A stretch of 46,303 bases of DNA from Ignavibacteriae bacterium HGW-Ignavibacteriae-3 (GTDB taxonomy: Bacteria; Bacteroidota; Ignavibacteria; Ignavibacteriales; Melioribacteraceae), in the NCBI GenBank assembly GCA_002839795.1, contig PGYS01000011.1, positions 1 through 46,303 on the forward strand, given 5' to 3'. Below are positions 35,251-44,718 of this stretch, piece after piece. Numbering within the stretch: the first letter of the stretch is position 1; the number at the start of each line of letters is the position of its first letter. The position numbers and the translations under genes are program-made. Below the pieces are notes generated by a model. It made no database searches. It worked only from the letters and a program-made list of their open reading frames with translations, and was not told where the DNA came from.

Positions 35251-37526
35251 AATTCTATGCTTATTCCGATGGACGGCAGTAAACCGATTGATGATCGATC
35301 ATCGATTTCACCCTTACGGTAATCCCAGCGGATAGAATTTCTGTTCTTGTTATTGTAAATATTCTGAATATCTATATATGTAATCATTGCCCAGCCGTCA
35401 AAATCCCAGCGTCGATCTACTCGAAGGTCCAGCGAATGAACCGGCTTAAAGCGTTGAGTATTATATTTTACCACACTCTGAGTTCCGTCATTGTTAAATG
35501 GAGTGTAAGGATTTCCCGTGGCGAATCTGAATTTAAAGGAAGCTTCCCACTTTTTGCTGAATATATAACCCCCGGTTAAATTTACTATCCATTTCTGGCT
35601 GTAACTGCCGGGACGTTCTATCCCGTCAAGCCCTTTAAAAAATGATTCGCTCCACGTTACACTTAGTATTCCATAATTCGGCGTGTCTGATGATTTTTTC
35701 TGAATGGAAAATTCTACACCATGCACATCACCTGTACCCGCGCTTACAAGCGGTTCCAGACCAAATGACGCAAAGTTCTCATCACCGCCGCCAAAACCGG
35801 CTCCGGTATTTGCCAGAACAATATAGGGACGCAATATACTCGTTGGATAATTTGAATAGTTTTTATAAAACCCCTCTACTTTCATTCGTAGATCATCCTC
35901 AAGTCTCCGTTCATAACCAAGTACATACTGATTCACCCGGACCGCTTTTAAATTTTTATTTGATTCATCCGCGATCAGCCATATATATGAAGGACTCTGG
36001 TGATAAATGCCGGCACTAAAATTAATAGAGGATATTTCGTTCAGCATGTAAGAAACAGAAATTCTCGGACTGAAATAAAAAGATGTATTTATTCCGCTGA
36101 AATAATCTCCTCTTGCGCCAATACTTAATGAATAACGATCAAACATAGTATTTGAATACTGGGTGTAGAATCCAAATTTCGTAAAATTCCTCTGAGATTT
36201 TAAAGAGGTAATATTAAGTTTTTCTCCGAATGATGTAATGAAATTTGGAAGTTTAATATCTGCTGAGAATTTTATCAGTTTGGCGGAGACACCCAAATTT
36301 AGTTCCGAGGACTTGGAAAGTTTATAAATAATATCCCCTTTAAACTCATTCTCTCCTTCCCTCGATTTATTAAGAAAGATGGGATTGAGAAGAGTGTCTC
36401 TCTGTGACGAATCAAAGTCTGTAAAATTTCTGCTCACAGTAAGATTAATAAATCCTTTGTCAAAGAGATGCCGGAATGATAAACCTGTCACATAGGTATT
36501 CTGATCAGATCCGAGAATTCTGGAGTTTTCATACAAGTCCTCCGAATCTTTATTATTAAACTTCACCTTATCGAATGCGCCTATAAACAGATAGGATAAT
36601 CTGTTGCGGGAATCAAGATCATACGTAAACTTACTCATAAGATCATAATACTCGGGTACAAAATTGAATCCCGCCGCATTAAAAATAAAATCGAGGTAAC
36701 TGCGTCTTGCTGAAAAAACAAAATTCCCGCTTTTGCCGAGAGGACCTTCCAGATTCAACCCGAACTGAGATGCAGAGATTGTACCTTTCCCTCCAAGGTG
36801 ATCTTTTCTTCCCTCTCTCAAGTCTATAGTCAGAACGGAGGAAAGTTTATCTCCGTATAATGAGGAAAATCCCCCGCTTGAAAAACTGGTCTCGCGTACA
36901 AAATCCAGATTAATAAAGCTGAGAGGTCCGCCGGTTGCCCCCTGGCTTCCAAAGTGATTAATATTCGGCACTACAAATCCATCTACAAGATAAAGGTTTT
37001 CAGATGGAGCTCCTCCCCGAACCACAAGATCGTTTCTGCCTGCACTCGCCTGCGCGACTCCCGGTAAAACTGATAAGGCTCGTACCACGTCTTCAAAACC
37101 TCCCGGCGCTCTTCTAATCTCCTCATAGCTTAAATTTGCTACGCTGCCTGATTCGCTCGGATCCATTTCGAAGTAACCCGTGCGGACAGTGACGCCTTCC
37201 AATTCAATTAAGCTGCTTATCATTTTAAATAATAAATCGGTCGGCCTTGTAGTGTTTACCACAATGTCGGACTTATTAATAGCACCATATCCAAGGGCGG
37301 AAACACGGACCTGATAAATTCCTGCTTCCAAGTTGGGAATTACAAATTCTCCATTTAGATCCGTTGCAGCACCTCTGTCAGTTCCAACAATAACTACATT
37401 GGCTCCGGGGACAGGTTCATTAGTAACTCCCTCCACAACTTTACCGGAGATTATTCCTTTCAAATTCTGGCCTTGTAATATTCCGGCTGCGAAGATTACG
37501 GCAAGTAGGACATAAAAGTATTTCAT
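35247..37526 (-). CDS. TonB-dependent receptor with carboxypeptidase-like N-terminal domain
   Basis: An outer-membrane gated transporter or receptor of 759 residues. It has a signal peptide (MKYFYVLLAVIFAAGILQGQ), a carboxypeptidase regulatory-like beta domain (about 25-105, GKVVEGVTNEPVPGANVVI), a plug (IRRAPGGFEDVVRALSVLPG, DLVVRGGAPSENLYLVDGF), and a beta barrel ending in IGISIEF with the terminal Phe needed for OMP assembly. I start at the ATG at 37526 because AAGGATG precedes it; a start at 37565 would add 13 residues. It overlaps the end of the regulator by four bases. Substrate unknown. No SusD-like partner is nearby. Confidence 0.92.
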   Translation of the reverse strand: MKYFYVLLAVIFAAGILQGQNLKGIISGKVVEGVTNEPVPGANVVIVGTDRGAATDLNGEFVIPNLEAGIYQVRVSALGYGAINKSDIVVNTTRPTDLLFKMISSLIELEGVTVRTGYFEMDPSESGSVANLSYEEIRRAPGGFEDVVRALSVLPGVAQASAGRNDLVVRGGAPSENLYLVDGFVVPNINHFGSQGATGGPLSFINLDFVRETSFSSGGFSSLYGDKLSSVLTIDLREGRKDHLGGKGTISASQFGLNLEGPLGKSGNFVFSARRSYLDFIFNAAGFNFVPEYYDLMSKFTYDLDSRNRLSYLFIGAFDKVKFNNKDSEDLYENSRILGSDQNTYVTGLSFRHLFDKGFINLTVSRNFTDFDSSQRDTLLNPIFLNKSREGENEFKGDIIYKLSKSSELNLGVSAKLIKFSADIKLPNFITSFGEKLNITSLKSQRNFTKFGFYTQYSNTMFDRYSLSIGARGDYFSGINTSFYFSPRISVSYMLNEISSINFSAGIYHQSPSYIWLIADESNKNLKAVRVNQYVLGYERRLEDDLRMKVEGFYKNYSNYPTSILRPYIVLANTGAGFGGGDENFASFGLEPLVSAGTGDVHGVEFSIQKKSSDTPNYGILSVTWSESFFKGLDGIERPGSYSQKWIVNLTGGYIFSKKWEASFKFRFATGNPYTPFNNDGTQSVVKYNTQRFKPVHSLDLRVDRRWDFDGWAMITYIDIQNIYNNKNRNSIRWDYRKGEIDDRSSIGLLPSIGISIEF

Positions 37527-37657
37527 TTCATCCTTTTTTTTCAAACTTAACACTTTATGAAACAAAAATGGTTCCCTTTAATTTCAAAAAGCAGCATATG
37601 ATGTATTAAAAATTATTTTATTATATTTGACTCAGTTCTCACCGGATATTGAAGGGC

Positions 37658-39148
37658 ATGGAAAAAGAAAAAATCAGCTTAGAACTTTTAAAAGATTTGC
37701 ATAGCGGATTTAATAATATTTTTTTCTCAATAAGGTTTTACGACGGGGCGGTCGAAAATTTTGTTTCGGACTCTGTTGAGCAGATTACAGGTTATACCCC
37801 CTCAGAGATTTTATCACTTCCAGAAATTCATTATTCATTAATATTTGAAGACGATTTAGCTGCCGTTAAAAAAAGTATTGCTGAATTTGAAAAAGACTTG
37901 GACAAAAAGACTCTCGAACTAAGTTACAGAATTAATTCCAAAGCCGGCATTCCCATCTGGGTAAGGGAATTTTTAAGACTCGAACGCGGTGGAAACGGAT
38001 ATTCCATAACAAGCAAAAAGAGCGCGGTTATTAATATTGATGAATTAAAAAGTAGTGAAACTGAACTTTACGAAGCTTTAGAAGTGCTTAAAGACCTGAA
38101 TCTGTCAAAAGATAAGTTTATTTCGATAGTATCCCACGACCTCCGGGCACCGTTTACAACTTTACTGGGATTTTCGGAAATCCTTCTCAATGAACGCGAT
38201 ATTTCAGAGGATGAAAGAAACGAATATCTTCAATATATTTATGAAGCTTCTAAGACACAGCTCAATCTCATTAATTGTCTGCTCGACTGGTCGCGTCTTC
38301 AGACGGGAAGAATCAAAGTTGATCCGGTCCGCCTGAATGTTAAAACACTTATCTCCACGGCAATAACACCGCTTACAGGCGACGCAGTAAGAAAAAACAT
38401 CAATGTAAAAATTGATATTCCGGTTGATCTGTACGTGAATGCTGATGAACGGCTTATGAGCCAGGCCGTCGTAAACCTTACAACCAATGCTATTAAATTC
38501 ACGCCTGAAGGAAAAGAGGTACATCTTTCCGCAAGCAGATTTAAAGAAGGCATGGTTGAAATAGTTGTTAAAGACGAAGGACTTGGCATCAGCGAAGAGA
38601 ATCAGACAAAACTTTTTAAAATTGATCAGAAATTTTCTCTCGTAGGTACAAACGGAGAAAAAGGGAGCGGGCTCGGATTAACTCTTGTGAAAGAGATAAT
38701 TGAAAAGCATGGCGGACAAGTATGGTTCTACTCTCAGATAAGCGAAGGAAGCGAGTTTCATTTTACAGCTCCGGAAGCCAAAAACAGAATTCTGCTGGTT
38801 GAAGATGATCTGAGCGTCCAAAAACTTTATAAAAGAATAATCGAACATGCCCTTCCTAATTTTGAGGTTCAAATCGCGCAAAACGGCTATGAGGCGATTG
38901 GAATGTACCGTGATCTTCTCCCGACTATAATAATTACAGACCATGATATGCCGTTGATGAACGGAATTCAGCTTGTGGAAGCTATTCAGAATAAAGAATC
39001 CAATAGAACCGTACCTATTGTGGTCCTTTCTGCTAAATTAAACGACGAACTCATAAAAAAATATTCACGTCTTGGCGTTGATAAGATTATCTCCAAACCT
39101 GTAGAGCCCGAAATATTGATACAGCAGATTGAAGATTGTTTATATTAA
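37658..39148 (+). CDS. Hybrid sensor kinase with C-terminal receiver domain
   Basis: The protein has about 496 residues and no membrane segment. A PAS-like domain (about 10-125, VEQITGYTPSEILSLPEIHY) is followed by HisKA with H160 in SIVSHDLRAPFTTLLGFSE. The HATPase has TNAIKFTPEGKE, KDEGLGISEEN and GSGLGLTLVKEI. The receiver at about 370-496 has ILLVEDDLSVQ and the phosphoacceptor D428 in IIITDHDMPLMNG. Having kinase before receiver marks a hybrid kinase. A relay partner is not in the window. The ATG at 37658 is preferred to the in-frame TTG at 37649. The UpxY-like gene follows after 46 bases. Confidence 0.92.
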   Translation: MEKEKISLELLKDLHSGFNNIFFSIRFYDGAVENFVSDSVEQITGYTPSEILSLPEIHYSLIFEDDLAAVKKSIAEFEKDLDKKTLELSYRINSKAGIPIWVREFLRLERGGNGYSITSKKSAVINIDELKSSETELYEALEVLKDLNLSKDKFISIVSHDLRAPFTTLLGFSEILLNERDISEDERNEYLQYIYEASKTQLNLINCLLDWSRLQTGRIKVDPVRLNVKTLISTAITPLTGDAVRKNINVKIDIPVDLYVNADERLMSQAVVNLTTNAIKFTPEGKEVHLSASRFKEGMVEIVVKDEGLGISEENQTKLFKIDQKFSLVGTNGEKGSGLGLTLVKEIIEKHGGQVWFYSQISEGSEFHFTAPEAKNRILLVEDDLSVQKLYKRIIEHALPNFEVQIAQNGYEAIGMYRDLLPTIIITDHDMPLMNGIQLVEAIQNKESNRTVPIVVLSAKLNDELIKKYSRLGVDKIISKPVEPEILIQQIEDCLY

Positions 39149-39194
39149 AGAATATTAATTATTCTCATTCCGGATTAAAAAACAGAAAACAGCA

Positions 39195-39704
39195 GTGAAT
39201 GAAATCCGTTCCAAAAATTGGTACGCTCTGTACACAAAGCCGCGGCAGGAGTTTAAAGCAGCTTTGCAGCTCGAGAGCATCTCAGTAGAATACTACCTTC
39301 CTACTCTGACAACTACAAAAAAATGGAGTGACAGGAAAAAAAAGATTACCGAGCCCTTATTCAGGGGATATATTTTTATCAGGGCAGATGACAAAGAAAG
39401 AATATTGGCTGTTTCTTCGGAGGCTGTTGTCAGGACAATTTTCTTTAACGGGAAACCCTCGGTAATTCCGGATTGGCAGATTGAAAATATCAAAAAAATT
39501 CTGAGCGAATCACCGGACATTTTCGTCTCAAATAAAATAGAAATCGGTGCCAGGGTAAAAATTATTGACGGACCGTTCAAGGACGTGATTGGTGTTGTAA
39601 CGGGCTCGCAGGAAGAGAAATGGCTGGCGGTTTCAATTGATTTGTTGAGATGTTCCGTTATGGTCAGACTTCCGAAGGAGTGCGTAGTGGACACTCTAAA
39701 TTAA
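39195..39704 (+). CDS. UpxY-family NusG-like transcription antiterminator
   Basis: The 169-residue protein starts at GTG. It has a NusG N-terminal domain (NWYALYTKPRQEFKAALQLE, EPLFRGYIFIRADDKE) and a C-terminal KOW domain (GARVKIIDGPFKDVIGVVTG). It lacks the conserved sequences of housekeeping NusG and fits the specialised UpxY/LoaP/RfaH group, which lets RNA polymerase read through terminators in long operons, often for capsule or O-antigen. Here it is followed by a TRAP operon, not by glycan genes, so its target cannot be deduced from position. Confidence 0.88.
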   Translation: MNEIRSKNWYALYTKPRQEFKAALQLESISVEYYLPTLTTTKKWSDRKKKITEPLFRGYIFIRADDKERILAVSSEAVVRTIFFNGKPSVIPDWQIENIKKILSESPDIFVSNKIEIGARVKIIDGPFKDVIGVVTGSQEEKWLAVSIDLLRCSVMVRLPKECVVDTLN

Positions 39705-39725
39705 ACAAATCTTAATATTAATAAA

Positions 39726-39753
39726 TTGTTTTTTTTATTATTTATTGTATATT
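39726..39753 (+). promoter_or_regulatory. Candidate promoter of the TRAP operon
   Basis: In the 107-base gap before tatT, TTGTTT (39726-39731) and TATATT (39748-39753) are 16 bases apart and lie about 60 bases upstream of the start codon. AAGAGGAAGAAAATG supplies a good Shine-Dalgarno. The match to a sigma-70 promoter is only moderate, and related phyla use a different -10/-35 pattern. Confidence 0.3.
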
Positions 39754-39811
39754 AATTCGGTCGTAAATAGAATTCTGATTTTATAATTAACCGGCTTCTA
39801 AGAGGAAGAAA

Positions 39812-40702
39812 ATGAAAAGATCAAGCGTACAAAAAATAATTCTTTTTGCAATTACAATATCTTCTTTTTACTTCACTTCCTGCTCGGGTAGAAGAGCAGT
39901 TTTTTTAGAGTCTCAGGAAATCCCAAAATCAAACGAAGTTGTAACTGAAGTAAAATTGAATATCCGGGCCGCTGCTGATTCTTTGTGGGAATTACGCGGG
40001 ACACCGGAAAAAGCATTAGAAATGCTGAAAGCTTATGTTACTGCTTCCGAAACCAATCCAACAGATATAAATTTATTGGCTCGTTTATCACGGGCTTATT
40101 ATTTGGTTGGAAACTACGTCGAATCCGATCCGGACAAGAAAGATGAATTATTTACTAAGGGATTGGAGACCGGTGAAAGAGCATTAGGGTTAATTCCCTC
40201 ATTCAGAAAAAGCTACACTGAAAATGAAGATGTAAAAATAGCCATTAAGGAAGTCGGGATAGAAGGTATAGAGGCGATTTACTGGACAGGCGCTAATTAC
40301 GGGAAATGGGCTGCGGAAAAGAATTTGCTGGTAAGATTAGGCAATAAGTCAAAAATTGAAGCTTATAATCAAAGAGTTTTCGACTTAGATCGAAATTTTT
40401 TCTACGGTGCGGCTGACAGATTTTTCGGAGCGCTGCCCACAAGAGTCCCGGGCGGGGATTTAAATCTTTCTAAATTCCATTTTGAAAAATCAATTGAACT
40501 TGCACCAAATTATTTTGGAACAAGAACCCTATTCGCGGAATATTATGCGACTAAGGCACAGGATAAGGACACGTTTGTGAAACAGCTGGAATATGTAATC
40601 AACACTCCTTACGATCTTGTACCTGAAATTATACCTGAAAACAAATATGAACAAGAGTATGCAAAAAAATTATTGGAGCGAATTGATGAATTTTTTAAAT
40701 AG
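39812..40702 (+). CDS. TRAP transporter TatT component (TPR lipoprotein)
   Basis: The 296-residue protein has a lipoprotein signal (IILFAITISSFYFTSCSG; lipidation cysteine in TSC). The rest is helical TPR-like sequence with the TatT-type segments EVGIEGIEAIYWTGANYGKWA and FHFEKSIELAPNYFGTRTLF. TatT proteins, known from Treponema (TP0956), form a TPR scaffold that pairs with the periplasmic DctP/TatP protein. The adjacent dctP gene overlaps it by 17 bases, in agreement. It is probably lipid-anchored in the periplasm and may hold the ligand receptor near the membrane components. Confidence 0.88.
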   Translation: MKRSSVQKIILFAITISSFYFTSCSGRRAVFLESQEIPKSNEVVTEVKLNIRAAADSLWELRGTPEKALEMLKAYVTASETNPTDINLLARLSRAYYLVGNYVESDPDKKDELFTKGLETGERALGLIPSFRKSYTENEDVKIAIKEVGIEGIEAIYWTGANYGKWAAEKNLLVRLGNKSKIEAYNQRVFDLDRNFFYGAADRFFGALPTRVPGGDLNLSKFHFEKSIELAPNYFGTRTLFAEYYATKAQDKDTFVKQLEYVINTPYDLVPEIIPENKYEQEYAKKLLERIDEFFK

Positions 40703-41717
40703 AAAATTTTCTACGTTTTTCATAATTGTATTCTTAATATTAACGGTTTACGGGAATAAACCGTTAGCGCAAGAAGTTTATGAAATCAGATTCGCAACTA
40801 TTGCCCCGGACGGTACCCCCTGGTCAGATCAGTTGAAAGAAATGAAAAAGAGGGTTGAGAAAGAGGGAAAGGGAAGAATAAAGCTGGTCATTTATACAAG
40901 CGGACAGTTGGGCGGAGAACTTGAAACTCTTCGTTCATTGCAGCGTGGCAGAATTCAGGCATGGGGAGGAAGTGTCGGGGCTGTATCGGCCTTAATACCC
41001 GAACTTCAGCTGCTCGAGTTACCTTACCTGTTTTTGAATGAAAAAGAAACTGATTACATTCTTGATGACGTTGTTTTCCAGCCTTTTTCCGACATATTAG
41101 CTAAGAAAGACTTCGTCTTGCACAGCTGGAATGAAAATGGATGGAGACATTTCGCCACTAAGAAAAAACCAGTTTTTAATCCATCCGATCTTAAGGGAAT
41201 GAAAATCAGATCGCAGGAAAGCCCGATTCATATTGAGATGTGGAAAGCTTTTGGTGCCTCCCCTGTTCCGATTTCCATTCCTGAAGTGATGAGTGCACTT
41301 CAAACCGGACTTGTGGAAGGATTTGATAATTCAACGTTATTTACTTCTGCTACCGGGTGGTACCAGGGAATAGATCATTTTGTTCAATCGGCTCATATGT
41401 ATCAACCCGGTATTATTATATACAATAAAAAATTCCTCGACTCACTCCCAAAGGATATACAAAAAATTCTGCTGGGAGATCCGAAGACCGAAGCCAGAAT
41501 CGGAAGAACTGGAGTCCGCGAGATAGAGCCTGAGATTATTAAAATTCTGGAAAAGGATGGTGTTAAAGTTCATAAAATGTCCACTGCGCAGAAGGCAGAA
41601 TTTGCGAAATTGGCAAAAACCATCCATCCTAAATTCAGAAATGTAGTCGGCGCGGCTTTATTTGATAAAGTCCAGAATGCTCTTCGGGATTTCAGGAATA
41701 AACCGGAAAATAAATGA
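40686..41717 (+). CDS. dctP: TRAP transporter solute-binding protein DctP
   Basis: The protein has about 343 residues with a signal peptide (IIVFLILTVYGNKPLAQ) and the DctP fold: IRFATIAPDGTPWSDQ, VIYTSGQLGGELETLRSL, and the ligand-binding segment SDLKGMKIRSQESP, with the Arg that normally salt-bridges a carboxylate. QTGLVEGFDNS follows. The ATG at 40686, inside the end of tatT and preceded by GGAGCG, gives the proper signal peptide; longer versions would overlap tatT more. Ligand unknown. TatT-linked DctP proteins often bind hydrophobic ligands. Confidence 0.93.
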   Translation: MNFLNRKFSTFFIIVFLILTVYGNKPLAQEVYEIRFATIAPDGTPWSDQLKEMKKRVEKEGKGRIKLVIYTSGQLGGELETLRSLQRGRIQAWGGSVGAVSALIPELQLLELPYLFLNEKETDYILDDVVFQPFSDILAKKDFVLHSWNENGWRHFATKKKPVFNPSDLKGMKIRSQESPIHIEMWKAFGASPVPISIPEVMSALQTGLVEGFDNSTLFTSATGWYQGIDHFVQSAHMYQPGIIIYNKKFLDSLPKDIQKILLGDPKTEARIGRTGVREIEPEIIKILEKDGVKVHKMSTAQKAEFAKLAKTIHPKFRNVVGAALFDKVQNALRDFRNKPENK

Positions 41718-42256
41718 TTCAATTTTTCGAAGCTATAGATAATTTTTTTGCAAAACTCGAAAAGATTTTTCTTGTAATCGGAGTCGTTGTAATGACTCTG
41801 GTAGTCTTTTTCGATCTTTTATTCAGAAATTTATTCGACGACGGATTTATTTGGGCCAAGGAGCTTGCAGCCTTTTTAATGATCTGGGTTGGCTTTATAG
41901 GAGCCTCTCTGGCCACAAAAGAAAATAAACATCTGGTAGTCGGGATTCCTGAAAAATTGTTTCCCTCAAAGACCCTTCCTTATGTATCCCTTTTAGTATG
42001 TTTAATTGTTTTTTCAGTGACAATTTTCATCGCTTATCTGGGATTTAATTATGTATCGGAAACGCGTGAATTCGGGGAGACTTCCCTTGTACTAAATATC
42101 CCTCTCTGGATTGTGCAGATAATTATCCCGATCTCTCTGGTGGCTATTGCATTCAGATTCATCGGAATCGGCATTAATATTTTTCAAGGAAAAATTTCCT
42201 CCATTGGCGCAGGCGGAAAGGAAGAACTAAAACAAAAAGGGCCGGTAAATGATTGA
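41714..42256 (+). CDS. dctQ: TRAP transporter small membrane subunit DctQ
   Basis: The 180-residue protein has four hydrophobic helices, including VIGVVVMTLVVFFDLLFRNL and LAAFLMIWVGFIGASLATKE (the conserved W and G of DctQ), and the LVVGIP segment. It pairs with DctM to form the inner-membrane part of the transporter. The ATGA overlap with dctP and the 8-base overlap with dctM show an operon. Confidence 0.94.
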   Translation: MIQFFEAIDNFFAKLEKIFLVIGVVVMTLVVFFDLLFRNLFDDGFIWAKELAAFLMIWVGFIGASLATKENKHLVVGIPEKLFPSKTLPYVSLLVCLIVFSVTIFIAYLGFNYVSETREFGETSLVLNIPLWIVQIIIPISLVAIAFRFIGIGINIFQGKISSIGAGGKEELKQKGPVND

Positions 42257-43541
42257 ATATCTCATAGTCTTTGTCGCCCTTGTCTGCATGGTAATTGGAA
42301 CTCCGCTGTTTATAATTCTTGCCATTATAACACTTTGCTGTGTTCAATTCCTTGGTGACGGAATGCTTGCCGAGATGATTGCCGATATGTTTAATGCCGT
42401 GAATAAAGATGTTCTGTTGGCCATTCCGTTCTTCTTGATCGCCGGTCAGATTATGACGCACGGAACAATTGCCAAAAGGCTGATTGATTTTGCCAAATCA
42501 ATAGTCGGATGGTTGCCCGGGGGACTTGCTGTTACCACAATATTTGCATGTCTTTTCTTTGCCGCAATATCAGGGTCTTCCCCCGTTACCGTCATCGCGA
42601 TCGGGACAATGATGTATCCTGCTTTAATTAAAGAAAATTACAAAGAGGATTTTTCGATTGGACTTCTAACTTCTGCCGGATCATTGGGAATCTTAATTCC
42701 TCCAAGCATTCCTATGATTATTTATGCAATAGTAGTTTCAACGTCTGCAAATATTATTTCTGTAGCTGATCTTTTTATTGCCGGGGTAGTTCCGGGATTA
42801 TTAATCGGGTTACTATTGATGATTTACTCTGTGATTACTCAGAAAGGACACACAACCGAAACAACAAGCAAATTCTCTTTCGATCAATTTAAAAATTCTT
42901 TTAAAGAAGGTATCCTGGCACTGATTCTGCCCATAATTATTCTTGGGGGCATTTACAGCGGATTTTTTACTCCAACCGAAGCTGCGGCCGTCGCGGTTGT
43001 TTATACTTTTATTGTTGAGGTCTTCATTCATAAAGACATAAAAATCAAGAAGATTCCGGAAATAATTATTCAAAGCACTTCAATGATGGGAACATTATTC
43101 TTGATTATAGTGATTGCTATAAGTTTTAATCAGTTCCTCGCTTTGGAAAGAATTCCATACCAGGCCGCCTTATGGATGAAAAGTTTTGTTCATTCTTCCA
43201 TTATGTTTCTGATAGTAGTGAACATCTTTCTCTTAATTCTCGGGTGTTTCATGGATATTATGTCAGCGATACTTATCGTTGGTCCTCTTTTAGGCCCCAT
43301 GGCAATTGAATTCGGGATCGATCCGGTTCATTTCGCGATTATTTTTATTGTCAACATGGAGATCGGTTATCTCACCCCGCCTATGGGTATAAATCTTTTT
43401 GTGTCTTCAAGTATTTTCGAAAAGAAAATCGGATATGTTATTAAGTCCACAATTCCCTTTACTCTCATACTTCTTTTTGCATTGATCTTAATCTCCTACA
43501 TCCCCGGCATTAGTATGTTTTTGGTTGAGATGTTTAGATAG
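42249..43541 (+). CDS. dctM: TRAP transporter large membrane subunit DctM
   Basis: The 430-residue protein has about 11-12 membrane helices. It carries the DctM signatures AIPFFLIAGQIMTHGTIAKR, AAISGSSPVTVIAIGTMMYP and GSLGILIPPSIPMIIYAI, and near the end YLTPPMGINLFVSSSIF. DctM forms the sodium-driven translocation channel of the TRAP system. It is the last gene of tatT-dctP-dctQ-dctM. The following 168 bases hold no clear terminator hairpin. Confidence 0.96.
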   Translation: MIEYLIVFVALVCMVIGTPLFIILAIITLCCVQFLGDGMLAEMIADMFNAVNKDVLLAIPFFLIAGQIMTHGTIAKRLIDFAKSIVGWLPGGLAVTTIFACLFFAAISGSSPVTVIAIGTMMYPALIKENYKEDFSIGLLTSAGSLGILIPPSIPMIIYAIVVSTSANIISVADLFIAGVVPGLLIGLLLMIYSVITQKGHTTETTSKFSFDQFKNSFKEGILALILPIIILGGIYSGFFTPTEAAAVAVVYTFIVEVFIHKDIKIKKIPEIIIQSTSMMGTLFLIIVIAISFNQFLALERIPYQAALWMKSFVHSSIMFLIVVNIFLLILGCFMDIMSAILIVGPLLGPMAIEFGIDPVHFAIIFIVNMEIGYLTPPMGINLFVSSSIFEKKIGYVIKSTIPFTLILLFALILISYIPGISMFLVEMFR

Positions 43542-43709
43542 TCGACCCGTCTGAATAAGCTTATAAAATGTTAGCTGATTCTAATCAACGTCATTTATGC
43601 TGAAGCGATGTTAAACTCTAATTATGTACTTAAGTCTGAAGAAGTAATTTTTCTCATCTAATTATTTTTTTAGTAAATTGGAACACAACAAAAGATACTT
43701 TTGCAAATC

Positions 43710-44687
43710 ATGTTAGACCAAAAACCACTCAGTGAATTTTCAGTTGGCGATGAAATATTGATGTTCCTCATCGTAAGCAAATGTGAAACGAAGACTGCCA
43801 AAAACGGAAAACTGTTTCTTAATCTGGAACTCAGGGATAAATCCGCATCGCTTCCCTCAAAAGTCTGGGATAATGCCGAAGAATACGCAAAGAAGTTGAA
43901 GGAAGGTACTGTTGTTAAAGTTGCCGGATTAATTGAAGATTTTAACGGCGCACCTCAAATCAAGATTGAAAAAATCCGCCCTGCTCTTGAAAATGATAAT
44001 GTAATTCCAGAAGATTTTCTGCCGCGCAGCAGCCGTCCATTCGATGAAATGATGAATGAATTAAATATTATTATCGAATCGATCAGCGATCCGTTTCTTA
44101 GCCGGCTTACGAAGACGATATTATCGGGAGACTCGCTGGATAAATATACCCGCACACCGGCCGGTAAAGGATGGCACCACGCTTATATTCACGGTCTGCT
44201 TGAACATACACTTGAGATTGTCCGCATTTGCGAATTGATGTGCTCCATGCATTCGGGTATAAGAAGAGATCTGCTTTTATGCGGTGCCCTTCTTCATGAT
44301 TTCGGCAAGACGGAAGAACTCACTTACGATTCGGTTTTCGATTATTCCGATAAAGGAAAGCTTCTTGGTCATATAACAATTGGCGCTATGACAGTAGACA
44401 GAACTGCAGCATCAATCCCTGATTTTCCCGAAGATCTAAAAATCCATTTGATCCATCTTATCCTAAGTCATCAGGGTAAGCTGGAATATGCTTCTCCGGT
44501 CGAGCCTAAAACTCTTGAGGCAATTGTACTCTATCAGGCTGATGAACTGAGCGCGAAGACAAATGCCTACAAATACGCCATTGAAGCCGATAAATTAAAA
44601 GGAGGCCGGTGGACAAGATTCCTGCCCCTCGCGGAAACATCTTTATTTATTCCGGATGATAATTCAACAGAACGGGATTCAAAATAA
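43710..44687 (+). CDS. YhaM-like 3'-5' exoribonuclease (OB-fold + HD domain)
   Basis: The protein has about 325 residues. An N-terminal OB-fold nucleic-acid-binding domain (about 10-95: VGDEILMFLIVSKCETKTAK, LNLELRDKSASLPSKVWD) precedes an HD-superfamily metal-dependent phosphohydrolase domain: KGWHHAYIHGLLEHTLEIV, then the HD pair in LCGALLHDFGKTEELTY, and HLILSHQGKLEY. This matches YhaM-type exoribonucleases. The start at 43710 (MLDQKPL) is chosen over an in-frame TTG at 43701. Confidence 0.88.
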   Translation: MLDQKPLSEFSVGDEILMFLIVSKCETKTAKNGKLFLNLELRDKSASLPSKVWDNAEEYAKKLKEGTVVKVAGLIEDFNGAPQIKIEKIRPALENDNVIPEDFLPRSSRPFDEMMNELNIIIESISDPFLSRLTKTILSGDSLDKYTRTPAGKGWHHAYIHGLLEHTLEIVRICELMCSMHSGIRRDLLLCGALLHDFGKTEELTYDSVFDYSDKGKLLGHITIGAMTVDRTAASIPDFPEDLKIHLIHLILSHQGKLEYASPVEPKTLEAIVLYQADELSAKTNAYKYAIEADKLKGGRWTRFLPLAETSLFIPDDNSTERDSK

Positions 44688-44718
44688 AACATTAAACCAA
44701 CCAAACGAGAATTGTATT

